From: Acinetobacter sp. Marseille-Q1618
Lineage (GTDB): Bacteria; Pseudomonadota; Gammaproteobacteria; Pseudomonadales; Moraxellaceae
Direction of reading: 5' to 3'
Assembly (NCBI RefSeq): GCF_902809855.1
Contig: NZ_CADDWJ010000002.1
Span: 992,001 to 1,056,000, forward strand
DNA length: 64,000 nucleotides
The notes beneath the pieces were generated by a model. It had not been told where the DNA came from. It was given only the letters and a program-made list of their open reading frames with translations, and did not search any database. A program made the position numbers and the translations under genes. Each line of letters opens with the position of its first letter. The stretch's first letter is position 1. Of the stretch, positions 56,604 to 64,000 are shown in pieces.

Positions 56604-57272
56604 ATGAATGTTGCAAAGTTGGATCAACGAGAACTTATTTTATTTGATTTGGATGGCACGTTGGTTGACTCTGCCTTTGACTTATACCGAGCAATGAATC
56701 TGAGTTTAGAGCGCTTAGGACTGCCTTTAGTCACAGAAGCGCAAGTGCGTATTTGGATTGGTAAAGGGACTGCATTATTTTGTGAAAGCACTTTACGCTA
56801 CTTAAAAGGGAAAGTTGATCCTGATTTGCAGCAGCAATTATTGGCTACTTTTTTAGAGATTTATAATGCTGATCCATGTGTGGATACCCAGCCATTTCAT
56901 GGCGTTTTAGAATTTTTACAATGGGGAATACAAAATAATAAGAAACTGATTTGTGTGACCAATAAGCCTGAACAGCCTGCACGAAAAATTTTAGAAATAT
57001 TAAAGATGGATCACTACTTTGTAGATGTGATTGGAGGAGATCGTTTTGATCAACGTAAACCTGATCCGATACAGTTGAACTACTGTATAGCGCACTATCA
57101 ATCATCGGCTGAAAAAACCTTAATGATCGGTGATTCAAGCAATGATGTAGAGGCTGCACGCCGTGCGCAGGTTGATTGTGTTGTTCTCAGCTATGGCTAT
57201 AATCATGGTGAAGATATTCAGTTGTGTCAGCCACAACAAGTGATTGATGATGTGATGGAATTATTAGCTTAA
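56604..57272 (+). CDS. gph: Phosphoglycolate phosphatase
   Basis: This is a HAD-superfamily phosphatase, 222 residues. The nucleophile is D15 in LILFDLDGTLVDS. Later motifs are CVTNKPEQPAR and MIGDSSNDVEAA. It clears 2-phosphoglycolate, formed during repair of oxidised DNA ends. The gph-trpE neighbourhood is typical of pseudomonads and Acinetobacter. Confidence 0.88.
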   Translation: MNVAKLDQRELILFDLDGTLVDSAFDLYRAMNLSLERLGLPLVTEAQVRIWIGKGTALFCESTLRYLKGKVDPDLQQQLLATFLEIYNADPCVDTQPFHGVLEFLQWGIQNNKKLICVTNKPEQPARKILEILKMDHYFVDVIGGDRFDQRKPDPIQLNYCIAHYQSSAEKTLMIGDSSNDVEAARRAQVDCVVLSYGYNHGEDIQLCQPQQVIDDVMELLA

Positions 57273-57331
57273 AAGCGTGTGACTCCCTGCAAAAATAAGC
57301 TGCAAAATAAATTGATGAAAAGGAAAGAGGA

Positions 57332-57367
57332 ATGAACAGTAAAAAAGTTTTTCGATGGCGACACTAA
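57332..57367 (+). CDS. Possible 11-residue leader peptide before trpE
   Basis: An ATG at 57332 with a strong AGGAAAGAGGA ribosome site opens an 11-codon frame (MNSKKVFRWRH) that ends 53 bases before trpE. It has one Trp codon. No terminator-like hairpin follows, so classical attenuation is not shown. It may be a small translated leader or chance. Confidence 0.25.
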   Translation: MNSKKVFRWRH

Positions 57368-57419
57368 GAATGATCCATATTTCAATCAACTTAGTAAAAT
57401 CGAAAAAGAGAATTTCCTG

Positions 57420-58913
57420 ATGACCACATATAATCAATTTGAGCAATTAAAAGCAGCAGGCTATAACTTAATTCCTGTCTATCGTCAGCGTTTAGCAGAT
57501 ACAGATACACCATTATCAGTTTTTGCACGACTTAAAGACCATCAGCAAGCATATTTATTCGAGTCTGTGGAGGGTGGGGAAAACTGGGCACGTTACTCGA
57601 TCATTGGCTTGGGTGAATCAACTGTGTTCTCTTGCAATGCAGGTCAGTTGACTATTCAATATGCCAATGGTGAATTGAGCCAACAAGCATGCGCAGACCC
57701 ATTTCAATATATTCGAGATTTTCAAGCACAATTTAAAGTACCGTCACATGACTTAATGCCAGCATTGCCACAGTTTACAGGTGGTTTGGTGGGTTACTTT
57801 GGGTATGACTCAGTACGCTATATCGAGCCACGTCTAAAAAATGTTCCTGAAGCTGATCCTGTGGGTTTACCAGACCTATGGATGATGCTGTCAAAAACAG
57901 TGATCGTGTTTGATAACTTAAAAGATACTTTGTTTTTAATTGTGCATGCAGATGTTCATGATGCAGAAGCATATACAAAAGCACAGCAACAATTAGATGA
58001 GCTAGAAGCTTTACTGGCAACACCGATTAGCCTGCAAGCAAAAAAACACACAGCACCGCATTTTGAATCCTTAACGGGCAAAGAAAAATTCTTAGAGTCA
58101 ATTGAAACGGTTAAAGAATACATTCGTGCAGGTGATGTCATGCAAGTTGTGCCTGGACATCGAATGGTGTCGGACTTCGATGGTGAGCCTTTACAAGTGT
58201 ATCGCGCATTGCGTCATTTAAATCCATCACCATATTTGTTTTTAGTACAAGGGCAGACCTTAGAAGATAATCAACCTTTTCATATTGTCGGTTCCTCACC
58301 AGAAATTTTATCTCGTTTGGAAAGTGGTATTGCTACAGTAAGGCCGCTTGCAGGTACACGCCCACGTGGAAAAACCAAAGAAGAAGATTTGGCATTAGAA
58401 CAAGACTTGCTTTCAGATGAAAAAGAAATTGCAGAACATTTAATGTTGATTGATTTAGGGCGCAATGACGTTGGTCGTGTCTCAAAAATTGGTAAAGTCC
58501 AAGTAACTGATCAAATGGTGATCGAACGTTATTCACATGTCATGCATATTGTTTCGAATGTGCAAGGTGAAGTATTAGATGATGTGGATGCTTTGGATGT
58601 TTTTAAAGCAACTTTCCCCGCAGGTACACTTTCTGGCGCACCAAAAATCCGTGCAATGGAAATTATTGACGAAGTTGAACCCGTAAAACGTGGAATTTTT
58701 GGTGGTGCTGTTGGTTATTTAGGCTGGCATGGTGAAATGGACATGTCGATTGCGATTCGCACCTGTGTGATTCGTGAAAATAAGGTCTATGTGCAGGCTG
58801 GAGCGGGCTTAGTTTATGACTCAAATCCCGAATCTGAGTGGAATGAAACCCAAATAAAAGCTCGCGCAGTGATCAAAGCGGTTGAATTATCATCAAATGG
58901 ATTGATTTTATAG
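57420..58913 (+). CDS. trpE: Anthranilate synthase component I
   Basis: TrpE converts chorismate to anthranilate with the glutaminase TrpG. It is 497 residues. The N-terminal LFESVEGGENWARYS carries the tryptophan feedback site (family motif LLES). The chorismate-binding C-terminal half has the diagnostic ATFPAGTLSGAPKIRAMEII and GGAVGYLGWHGEMD. trpG is not in the window; in this group trpE stands apart from trpGDC. Confidence 0.95.
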   Translation: MTTYNQFEQLKAAGYNLIPVYRQRLADTDTPLSVFARLKDHQQAYLFESVEGGENWARYSIIGLGESTVFSCNAGQLTIQYANGELSQQACADPFQYIRDFQAQFKVPSHDLMPALPQFTGGLVGYFGYDSVRYIEPRLKNVPEADPVGLPDLWMMLSKTVIVFDNLKDTLFLIVHADVHDAEAYTKAQQQLDELEALLATPISLQAKKHTAPHFESLTGKEKFLESIETVKEYIRAGDVMQVVPGHRMVSDFDGEPLQVYRALRHLNPSPYLFLVQGQTLEDNQPFHIVGSSPEILSRLESGIATVRPLAGTRPRGKTKEEDLALEQDLLSDEKEIAEHLMLIDLGRNDVGRVSKIGKVQVTDQMVIERYSHVMHIVSNVQGEVLDDVDALDVFKATFPAGTLSGAPKIRAMEIIDEVEPVKRGIFGGAVGYLGWHGEMDMSIAIRTCVIRENKVYVQAGAGLVYDSNPESEWNETQIKARAVIKAVELSSNGLIL

Positions 58914-58942
58914 GTTTTTCGCAATTTTTTTTAAAAAAACAC

Positions 58943-58970
58943 TTGCAAGGATTTTTGTTTTTGCTAAACT
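58943..58970 (+). promoter_or_regulatory. Sigma-70 promoter of the tRNA-tuf cluster
   Basis: TTGCAA (58943-58948) and TAAACT (58965-58970) are spaced 16 bases apart, 40 bases before the first tRNA. A G/C-rich stretch follows the -10 region (CTGCACACCG), possibly a discriminator. Confidence 0.6.
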
Positions 58971-59010
58971 GCACACCGTTCCGATACGAAACGTACGAAA
59001 CAAAAGAAAC

Positions 59011-59086
<76 letters not shown>

Positions 59087-59141
59087 TCTTAAAGTTTTGT
59101 GATAAAGTAGTAAAGGTTCAACACTGAAAGTAAGTGTAATT

Positions 59142-59225
59142 GGTGAGGTTCCCGAGCGGTCAAAGGGAGCAGACTGTAACTCTGCCACGAAAGTTTCGAA
59201 GGTTCGAATCCTTCCCTCACCACCA
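59142..59225 (+). tRNA. tRNA-Tyr (anticodon GTA)
   Basis: This is a class II tRNA, 84 bases, with a long variable arm. Acceptor stem GGTGAGG/CCTCACC, anticodon stem GCAGA/TCTGC with loop CTGTAAC (GTA), CCA encoded. Confidence 0.97.
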
Positions 59226-59260
59226 TTAACTTTGATTGAAGTGGTTTATACCAACATTAA

Positions 59261-59336
59261 GCGGGAGTAGCTCAGTTGGTAGAGCGGTAGCCTTCCAAGC
59301 TACATGTCGCGAGTTCGACCCTCGTCTCCCGCTCCA
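59261..59336 (+). tRNA. tRNA-Gly (anticodon TCC)
   Basis: Acceptor stem GCGGGAG/CTCCCGC, anticodon stem GTAGC/GCTAC with loop CTTCCAA (TCC), CCA encoded. Confidence 0.97.
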
Positions 59337-59349
59337 ATCGAAGAAGATT

Positions 59350-59424
<75 letters not shown>

Positions 59425-59463
59425 GATTACAGTTTAGTAGATTAAAATCTACAAAAATTTTTA

Positions 59464-59489
59464 AAAAGCAGGCTTATTAGTCTGCTTTT
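59464..59489 (+). terminator. Terminator-like or processing hairpin between the tRNA cluster and tuf
   Basis: AAAAGCAG (59464-59471) pairs with CTGCTTTT (59482-59489). The T-run is short and part of the stem, so it may be leaky or a processing site between tRNA and tuf. Confidence 0.55.
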
Positions 59490-59510
59490 CAAGTATTGGG
59501 TGTCTGGTTT

Positions 59511-59539
59511 TTAGACAATATGTCGATGGGTTGTATTTA
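59511..59539 (+). promoter_or_regulatory. Candidate sigma-70 promoter of tuf
   Basis: TTAGAC (59511-59516) and TATTTA (59534-59539) are spaced 17 bases apart, about 33 bases before the tuf ATG. It would allow strong tuf expression independent of the tRNA promoter. Confidence 0.45.
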
Positions 59540-59572
59540 GAACTGTGTTCGACGTAAACGAGGAAAATAAAC

Positions 59573-60763
59573 ATGGCTAAGGCTAAGTTTGAACGTAATA
59601 AGCCACACGTAAACGTGGGCACAATCGGTCACGTTGACCATGGTAAAACAACTTTAACTGCTGCGATTGCAACTGTATGTGCAAAAACTTTCGGTGGTGA
59701 AGCAAAAGACTACGCTGCAATTGACTCAGCGCCAGAAGAAAAAGCACGTGGTATTACAATTAATACTTCTCACGTAGAATACGATTCTCCAATCCGTCAC
59801 TATGCTCACGTAGACTGCCCAGGACACGCCGATTATGTTAAAAACATGATCACTGGTGCTGCGCAAATGGACGGTGCGATCCTTGTATGTTCAGCGACTG
59901 ATGGTCCTATGCCACAAACTCGTGAACACATCCTTCTTTCTCGCCAAGTAGGTGTACCTTACATTCTTGTTTTCTTAAACAAATGTGACATCGTTGATGA
60001 CGAAGAGTTAATCGAATTGGTTGAAATGGAAGTTCGTGAACTTCTTTCTACTTATGACTTCCCAGGCGATGACACACCAGTAATCCGTGGTTCAGCTTTA
60101 GCTGCACTTAACGGTGAAGATGGTCAATACGGTGTTCCAGCTGTTCTTCAACTTGTTGAAGCACTTGACACTTACATCCCAGAACCAGAACGTGCAATCG
60201 ATAAAGCATTCTTAATGCCAATCGAAGACGTATTCTCAATCTCTGGTCGTGGTACAGTAGTAACTGGTCGTGTTGAATCAGGTATCGTGAAAGTAGGCGA
60301 AGAAGTTGAAATCGTAGGTATCAAAGACACAGTTAAAACAACTGTAACTGGCGTTGAAATGTTCCGTAAACTTCTTGACGAAGGTCGTGCGGGTGAGAAC
60401 TGTGGTATTCTTCTACGTGGTACTAAGCGTGAAGACGTACAACGTGGTCAAGTATTGGCTAAACCTGGTTCAATCAAACCACACACTAAATTCGACGCAG
60501 AAGTATATGTACTTTCTAAAGACGAAGGTGGTCGCCATACACCATTCCTTAACGGTTACCGTCCACAATTCTATTTCCGTACAACTGACGTAACTGGTGC
60601 GATCCAGTTGAAAGAAGGCGTTGAAATGGTAATGCCAGGTGACAACGTTGAAATGTCAGTAGAATTGATCCACCCAATCGCAATGGACCCAGGTCTACGT
60701 TTTGCGATCCGTGAAGGTGGTCGTACAGTAGGTGCTGGTGTAGTTTCTAAAGTTACTGCATAA
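59573..60763 (+). CDS. tuf: Elongation factor Tu
   Basis: EF-Tu delivers aminoacyl-tRNA to the ribosome. It is 396 residues, with GTPase motifs [20 protein letters not shown] and NKCD, and the beta-barrel domains. Codon use is strongly biased to the preferred codons, as expected of a very highly expressed gene. The AGGAAAA ribosome site is at the expected distance. Acinetobacter usually has a second copy near the str operon, not visible here. The position next to tRNA-Trp and secE corresponds to tufB. Confidence 0.97.
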   Translation: MAKAKFERNKPHVNVGTIGHVDHGKTTLTAAIATVCAKTFGGEAKDYAAIDSAPEEKARGITINTSHVEYDSPIRHYAHVDCPGHADYVKNMITGAAQMDGAILVCSATDGPMPQTREHILLSRQVGVPYILVFLNKCDIVDDEELIELVEMEVRELLSTYDFPGDDTPVIRGSALAALNGEDGQYGVPAVLQLVEALDTYIPEPERAIDKAFLMPIEDVFSISGRGTVVTGRVESGIVKVGEEVEIVGIKDTVKTTVTGVEMFRKLLDEGRAGENCGILLRGTKREDVQRGQVLAKPGSIKPHTKFDAEVYVLSKDEGGRHTPFLNGYRPQFYFRTTDVTGAIQLKEGVEMVMPGDNVEMSVELIHPIAMDPGLRFAIREGGRTVGAGVVSKVTA

Positions 60764-60775
60764 TTGTTGTAGCTC

Positions 60776-60805
60776 AAACCGAGGGTTGCGATTCTCGGTT
60801 TGTAT
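60776..60805 (+). terminator. Terminator-like hairpin after tuf
   Basis: AAACCGAG (60776-60783) pairs with CTCGGTTT (60794-60801). The tail (GTATTA) is poor in T, so termination may be partial before tRNA-Trp. Confidence 0.5.
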
Positions 60806-60808
60806 TAT

Positions 60809-60884
60809 AGGTCAGTAGTTCAATTGGTAGAGCGTCGGTCTCCAAAACCGAATGTTGGGGGTTCGAGTCCCTCCTGACCTGCCA
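60809..60884 (+). tRNA. tRNA-Trp (anticodon CCA)
   Basis: Acceptor stem AGGTCAG/CTGACCT, anticodon stem TCGGT/ACCGA with loop CTCCAAA (CCA), CCA end encoded. It stands between tuf and secE, as in E. coli and relatives. Confidence 0.97.
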
Positions 60885-60960
60885 TATTTTTTAAATAAAA
60901 AGCTTGATGCCGACTGATCTGGTCATATAATAAGTCGCGAATCCTACGACGAGTAAAAGA

Positions 60961-61401
60961 ATGTCGAATGATAAATCGCGTGACGCAATGGGCGGCGCGC
61001 CAATTCCTCAAAGAAATAACCCTGCTGAAGTAGTCAGTTCTGGTACACCATTTGATGTGGTGTTATGGATTATCGCATTGGTATTATTGGTCGGTGCAAT
61101 GTTGGTAAATCAGTTTTTACCAGCGTATTGGGCACCAGCAAATAGTATTTGGGTGCGTATTGGGGTGATTATAGCTTGTATCGTAGTGGCTTTAGGTTTA
61201 TTATACGCCACCCATCAAGGCAAAGGCTTTGTTCGTTTGTTGAAAGATGCTCGATTAGAATTACGTCGAGTGACTTGGCCTACGAAACATGAAACAGTCA
61301 CAACTTCATGGCAAGTCCTGCTGGTAGTAGTAGTTGCTGCAATCATTCTGTGGTGTTTTGACTACATCATTGGTTGGTTTATGAAGTTTATTATCGGGTA
61401 A
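60961..61401 (+). CDS. secE: SecE, preprotein translocase subunit
   Basis: SecE is an essential part of the SecYEG channel. It is 146 residues with three transmembrane helices (about 30-50, 62-82 and 115-140), the long gamma-proteobacterial form. The conserved amphipathic helix and hinge read LLKDARLELRRVTWPTKHET. It is followed by nusG after seven bases. Confidence 0.95.
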   Translation: MSNDKSRDAMGGAPIPQRNNPAEVVSSGTPFDVVLWIIALVLLVGAMLVNQFLPAYWAPANSIWVRIGVIIACIVVALGLLYATHQGKGFVRLLKDARLELRRVTWPTKHETVTTSWQVLLVVVVAAIILWCFDYIIGWFMKFIIG

Positions 61402-61408
61402 GAGAGCT

Positions 61409-61942
61409 ATGAAACGTTGGTACATTATTCATGCCTATTCTGGTTATGAAAAACAAGTGATGCGTTCACTTAATGATCGAATCCAGCGTAGCGCTGTTGC
61501 TGATAGCTTTGGTGAAGTCCTTGTCCCTACTGAAGAAGTAGTGGAAATGAAGGATGGTAAGAAACGTAAATCAGAGCGTAAATTCTTTCCAGGCTATGTA
61601 TTAGTTGAAATGGAAATGAATGATGAAACTTGGCATATCGTGAAAGAATGTCCAAAAGTATTGGGTTTCATTGGCGGTACAGCAGAAAAACCTGCACCGA
61701 TTACGCAAAAAGAAGCTGATGCGATTCTTGCACGTGTACGCAATACTGGTGAGGCACCACGTCCTAAGACGATGTTTGAGCCAGGCGAAGAATTATTGGT
61801 TATTGACGGTCCATTCACAGACTTTAAGGGTGTGGTGGAAGAAGTTATTTACGATAAATCACGTTTAACCTTAACGATTAACGTGTTTAATCGACCAACG
61901 CAAGTTGAATTGGAATTTCGCCAAGTCGAAAAAACAATTTAA
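61409..61942 (+). CDS. nusG: NusG, transcription elongation/termination factor
   Basis: NusG couples RNA polymerase to Rho and to the ribosome. It is 177 residues, with an NGN domain (about 1-120, MKRWYIIHAYSGYEKQV and FPGYVLVEMEM) and a KOW domain (about 125-177, GPFTDFKGVVEEV). secE-nusG is one transcription unit. Confidence 0.97.
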   Translation: MKRWYIIHAYSGYEKQVMRSLNDRIQRSAVADSFGEVLVPTEEVVEMKDGKKRKSERKFFPGYVLVEMEMNDETWHIVKECPKVLGFIGGTAEKPAPITQKEADAILARVRNTGEAPRPKTMFEPGEELLVIDGPFTDFKGVVEEVIYDKSRLTLTINVFNRPTQVELEFRQVEKTI

Positions 61943-62059
61943 TCCTCGGTGGTTGCAAAGCGCCCAATTTAATCGGGCATTGTTATTATCGCAGCAAGTT
62001 GTTTGTTGTGTGAATAAAATGGGGAGCCTAACGGCGTTACTACCCAGAGGTAATAGATA

Positions 62060-62488
62060 ATGGCTAAGAAGATTGACGGCTATATCAAGCTGCAAGTTCC
62101 AGCTGGTAAAGCGAATCCATCTCCACCGATTGGTCCTGCACTAGGTCAACGTGGTGTGAACATCATGGCATTCTGTAAAGAATTCAATGCTGCGACACAA
62201 AAAGTTGAAGCTGGGCTACCAATTCCAGTCGTGATCACTGTGTACAACGATAAGTCGTTCACATTCATCATGAAAACTCCACCTGCTGCGATTCTTCTTA
62301 AGAAAGCTGCTGGTATCCAAAAAGGTTCAGCTGTACCGAACAAAACCAAAGTTGGTAAGTTGACTCGTGCTCAATTGGAAGAAATTGCGACTACTAAAGA
62401 ACCAGATTTAACTGGTGCTGATTTAGACGCACGTGTTCGTACCATCGCTGGTTCTGCACGTTCTATGGGCTTGGAAGTGGAGCTATAA
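62060..62488 (+). CDS. rplK: Ribosomal protein L11
   Basis: L11 binds 23S rRNA at the GTPase centre. It is 142 residues, with the N-terminal [18 protein letters not shown] and [24 protein letters not shown] ribosome site precedes it. The 117-base spacer after nusG contains a short GCCC/GGGC inverted repeat, possibly a weak terminator. rplA follows three bases later; in E. coli L1 represses this pair by binding the leader. Confidence 0.97.
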   Translation: MAKKIDGYIKLQVPAGKANPSPPIGPALGQRGVNIMAFCKEFNAATQKVEAGLPIPVVITVYNDKSFTFIMKTPPAAILLKKAAGIQKGSAVPNKTKVGKLTRAQLEEIATTKEPDLTGADLDARVRTIAGSARSMGLEVEL

Positions 62489-62491
62489 GAC

Positions 62492-63187
62492 ATGGCAAAG
62501 TTAACTAAACGTCAAAAAGCCATTGTTGCTGCTATTGAAGCAAACAAAGTTTACACTTTGGAAGAAGCAGTTGCAGTTCTTAACGGCCTTCCTGCAGTAA
62601 AATTTAAAGAGTCTTTGGATATTGCTGTAAATCTAGGTGTTGATCCTCGTAAATCTGACCAAGTTGTTCGTGGTGCGACTACACTTCCTGCAGGTACGGG
62701 TAAAACTGTACGTGTTGCTGTATTTGCACAAGGCGCTGCAGCTGAAGCTGCAAAAGCTGAAGGTGCGGACGTTGTTGGTTTTGATGATCTTGCTGAAAGC
62801 ATCCAAGCGGGTAACCTTGATTTCGACGTAGTCATTGCTGCTCCTGACGCAATGCGTGTTGTGGGTAAATTAGGTACGATTCTTGGTCCACGTGGCTTAA
62901 TGCCAAACCCTAAAGTGGGTACTGTAACTCCTGACGTAGCGAACGCTGTTAAAAATGCGAAAGCTGGTCAAGCACGTTACCGTGTAGACAAAGCGGGTAT
63001 CATCCATGCTGCGATCGGTCAAGTAGGTTTTACTGCTGAAGCTGTTCGTTCAAACGTTGAAGCACTTGTTGCTGACCTTAAGAAAGCAAAACCTGCAACT
63101 TCTAAAGGTATCTACATTCAAAAGATCACTTTGAGCTCAACGATGGGTCCTGGTCTTACAGTTGATGTACAAAACGTTTCTAAATAA
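62492..63187 (+). CDS. rplA: Ribosomal protein L1
   Basis: L1 forms the L1 stalk of the large subunit and autoregulates rplKA. It is 231 residues, with the diagnostic [16 protein letters not shown] and [18 protein letters not shown]. It lies three bases after rplK. A perfect 14-base-pair hairpin lies 43 bases after its stop. Confidence 0.97.
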   Translation: MAKLTKRQKAIVAAIEANKVYTLEEAVAVLNGLPAVKFKESLDIAVNLGVDPRKSDQVVRGATTLPAGTGKTVRVAVFAQGAAAEAAKAEGADVVGFDDLAESIQAGNLDFDVVIAAPDAMRVVGKLGTILGPRGLMPNPKVGTVTPDVANAVKNAKAGQARYRVDKAGIIHAAIGQVGFTAEAVRSNVEALVADLKKAKPATSKGIYIQKITLSSTMGPGLTVDVQNVSK

Positions 63188-63497
63188 GTTTTGGCTTATT
63201 TGACGATATAAAAGAATTTTAAAGCCCTGAGTAAAAATCAAAGCGTTGCTTTGATTTTTACGCAAGAAAATCGATTTCGGAAAACTTGCGAACTTAGGCG
63301 AACTTTGAATTGATAAATAAATATTTATCAGCGTCAAAGACCTCAGGCGAGGTCGCTTTTCGAAGTGACTTCTTAAAAGTCCAGTCTGAGTAGACGCGGT
63401 GGTGTGATTTGTTCCTCCTCCGCGTGTAAATCGAAAGATTTACGAATTGGGAGTGCATCTTTTGTAGGTGCATAAATCACCGTTAGGAGGTTTTACA
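63188..63497 (+). promoter_or_regulatory. rplJ leader region with multiple hairpins
   Basis: This 310-base leader lies between rplA and rplJ. It contains a perfect 14-pair stem (GTAAAAATCAAAGC with its complement, 63231-63261), a 9-pair palindrome (63311-63330), GACCTC-AGGC-GAGGTC (63339-63354), an ACGCGG/CCGCGT stem (63394-63425) and GTAAATC-GAAA-GATTTAC (63426-63443). The 3' part fits the position of the L10(L12)4-binding leader that represses rplJL translation. The first stem may be a terminator or attenuator that lowers rplKA read-through. Confidence 0.65.
63231..63261 (+). terminator. Terminator or attenuator hairpin between rplA and rplJ
   Basis: A perfect 14-base-pair stem with a GTT loop has T-rich 3' arm ending in TTTTTAC. 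It is the strongest hairpin in the ribosomal part of the window. Confidence 0.6.
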
Positions 63498-64000
63498 ATG
63501 GCTCTTCTTATCGAAGACAAAAAACAGATCGTAGCGGAAGTAACTGAAGTTGCTTCAACTGCGTATGCTGCTGTTGTTGCTGACTATCAAGGCTTAACTG
63601 TTGAGCAATTAACTGCTCTTCGTGTTGAAGCGCGTAAACTTGGTGTTGCTACACGTGTTGTACGTAATACTTTGGCAAAACGTGCGCTTCAAGACACTCA
63701 GTTCAATATCTTGAGTGATAACCTTGTTGGTCCAACAATCTTAGCTTTCTCGACTTCTGAAGACGACATGGGTGCAGCCGCACGCTTGTTTGAAGAATTC
63801 GCTAAAACGAACAAAGCATTTGAACTTAAAGCTGCTGCATTTGACGGCAAAGTTTATCAAGGTGCTGAAGTTAGCGTGATTGCGAATCTTCCAAACCAAG
63901 AAAAAGCGCTTACTATGCTTGCAAACGTTCTTCAAGCTCCTATTTCGAAATTGGGTCGCCTTATTACAGCGCTCAAAGAGAAAAACGAGTCAGAAGCTGC
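63498..64000 (+). CDS. rplJ: Ribosomal protein L10, partial at window end
   Basis: L10 anchors L7/L12 dimers to form the ribosomal stalk. The gene starts at ATG 63498 with a TAGGAGG ribosome site and is open to the window end after 167 complete codons. The start MALLIEDKKQIV and the run YRGLTV-like DYQGLTVEQLTALR identify the family. With a usual length near 168 residues in this genus, only a codon or two plus the stop are missing. rplL should follow. Confidence 0.95.
   Translation, partial: MALLIEDKKQIVAEVTEVASTAYAAVVADYQGLTVEQLTALRVEARKLGVATRVVRNTLAKRALQDTQFNILSDNLVGPTILAFSTSEDDMGAAARLFEEFAKTNKAFELKAAAFDGKVYQGAEVSVIANLPNQEKALTMLANVLQAPISKLGRLITALKEKNESEA

Overview
The window is chromosomal DNA from a gamma-proteobacterium of the family Moraxellaceae, almost certainly the genus Acinetobacter. 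The evidence is the low G+C, A/T-rich codon use, a Pseudomonas-like gene order (xerD-dsbC-hom-thrC; argH/algZ-algR-hemC-hemD-hemX-hemY; gph-trpE; pilS-pilR; murD-ftsW), and genus-typical arrangements (gspN-gspC-gspD; an adenine methyltransferase between ribD and ribE; a Cys-rich protein after feoB). The species cannot be fixed by eye. I see no prophage, insertion sequence, integron, CRISPR array or resistance island. comM, the usual AbaR island target in A. baumannii, is intact.

Layout. 1-2.5 kb: end of a TorF-like outer-membrane protein gene, comM and ubiK. 2.7-4.6 kb: glnK-amtB behind a sigma-54-like promoter. 4.7-8.5 kb: nrdR, ribD, an orphan adenine DNA methyltransferase and ribE. 8.5-12.4 kb: dedA, small unknown genes, and holC with pepA. 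12.5-18.1 kb: lptF-lptG, a SLOG/cpYpsA protein, gpmI and a C-terminal processing protease. 18.1-21.8 kb: pilR-pilS and gacA on the minus strand. 22-27.8 kb: pbpG, thrC, hom, dsbC and xerD. 27.9-30.4 kb: Fur-box-controlled feoA-feoB plus a Cys-rich membrane protein. 30.5-33.1 kb: murD-ftsW. 33.1-38.8 kb: a zinc-ribbon protein, gluQ-dksA, cpdA-nudF, and thiC with a TPP riboswitch. 38.8-41.1 kb: two tandem paralogous lipoproteins of unknown function. 41.5-44.9 kb: phoU, an 850-base intergenic region with RNA-like hairpins and repeats, then yggX-argH. 44.9-50.6 kb: algZ-algR and hemCDXY. 50.6-58.9 kb: a thioesterase, an H-NS-like protein, gspN-gspC-gspD, an FHA protein, gph and trpE. 59-64 kb: tRNA-Thr/Tyr/Gly/Thr-tuf-tRNA-Trp-secE-nusG-rplK-rplA-rplJ, with rplJ running off the end.

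How it fits together. Most of the window is housekeeping: cofactor synthesis (riboflavin, thiamin, haem), amino acids (Thr, Arg, Trp), envelope (LptFG, MurD, FtsW, PBP7), protein secretion, and the translation core. Several regulators sit among these genes: PII (GlnK), NrdR, PilSR, GacA, AlgZR, DksA, CpdA (cAMP), PhoU and an H-NS-like protein.

The best candidate for something undescribed is downstream of phoU (42378-42467). Three consecutive hairpins have unrelated stems, but each loop carries GGA, and two loops share a nearly identical G-rich sequence. This is the architecture expected of a CsrA/RsmA-titrating small RNA of the Gac pathway, and gacA lies in this window. Other points of interest are the methyltransferase in the riboflavin operon, a gluQ 5' end overlapped by a repeat palindrome, the tandem lipoproteins, and a PilR with an altered GAFTGA loop.
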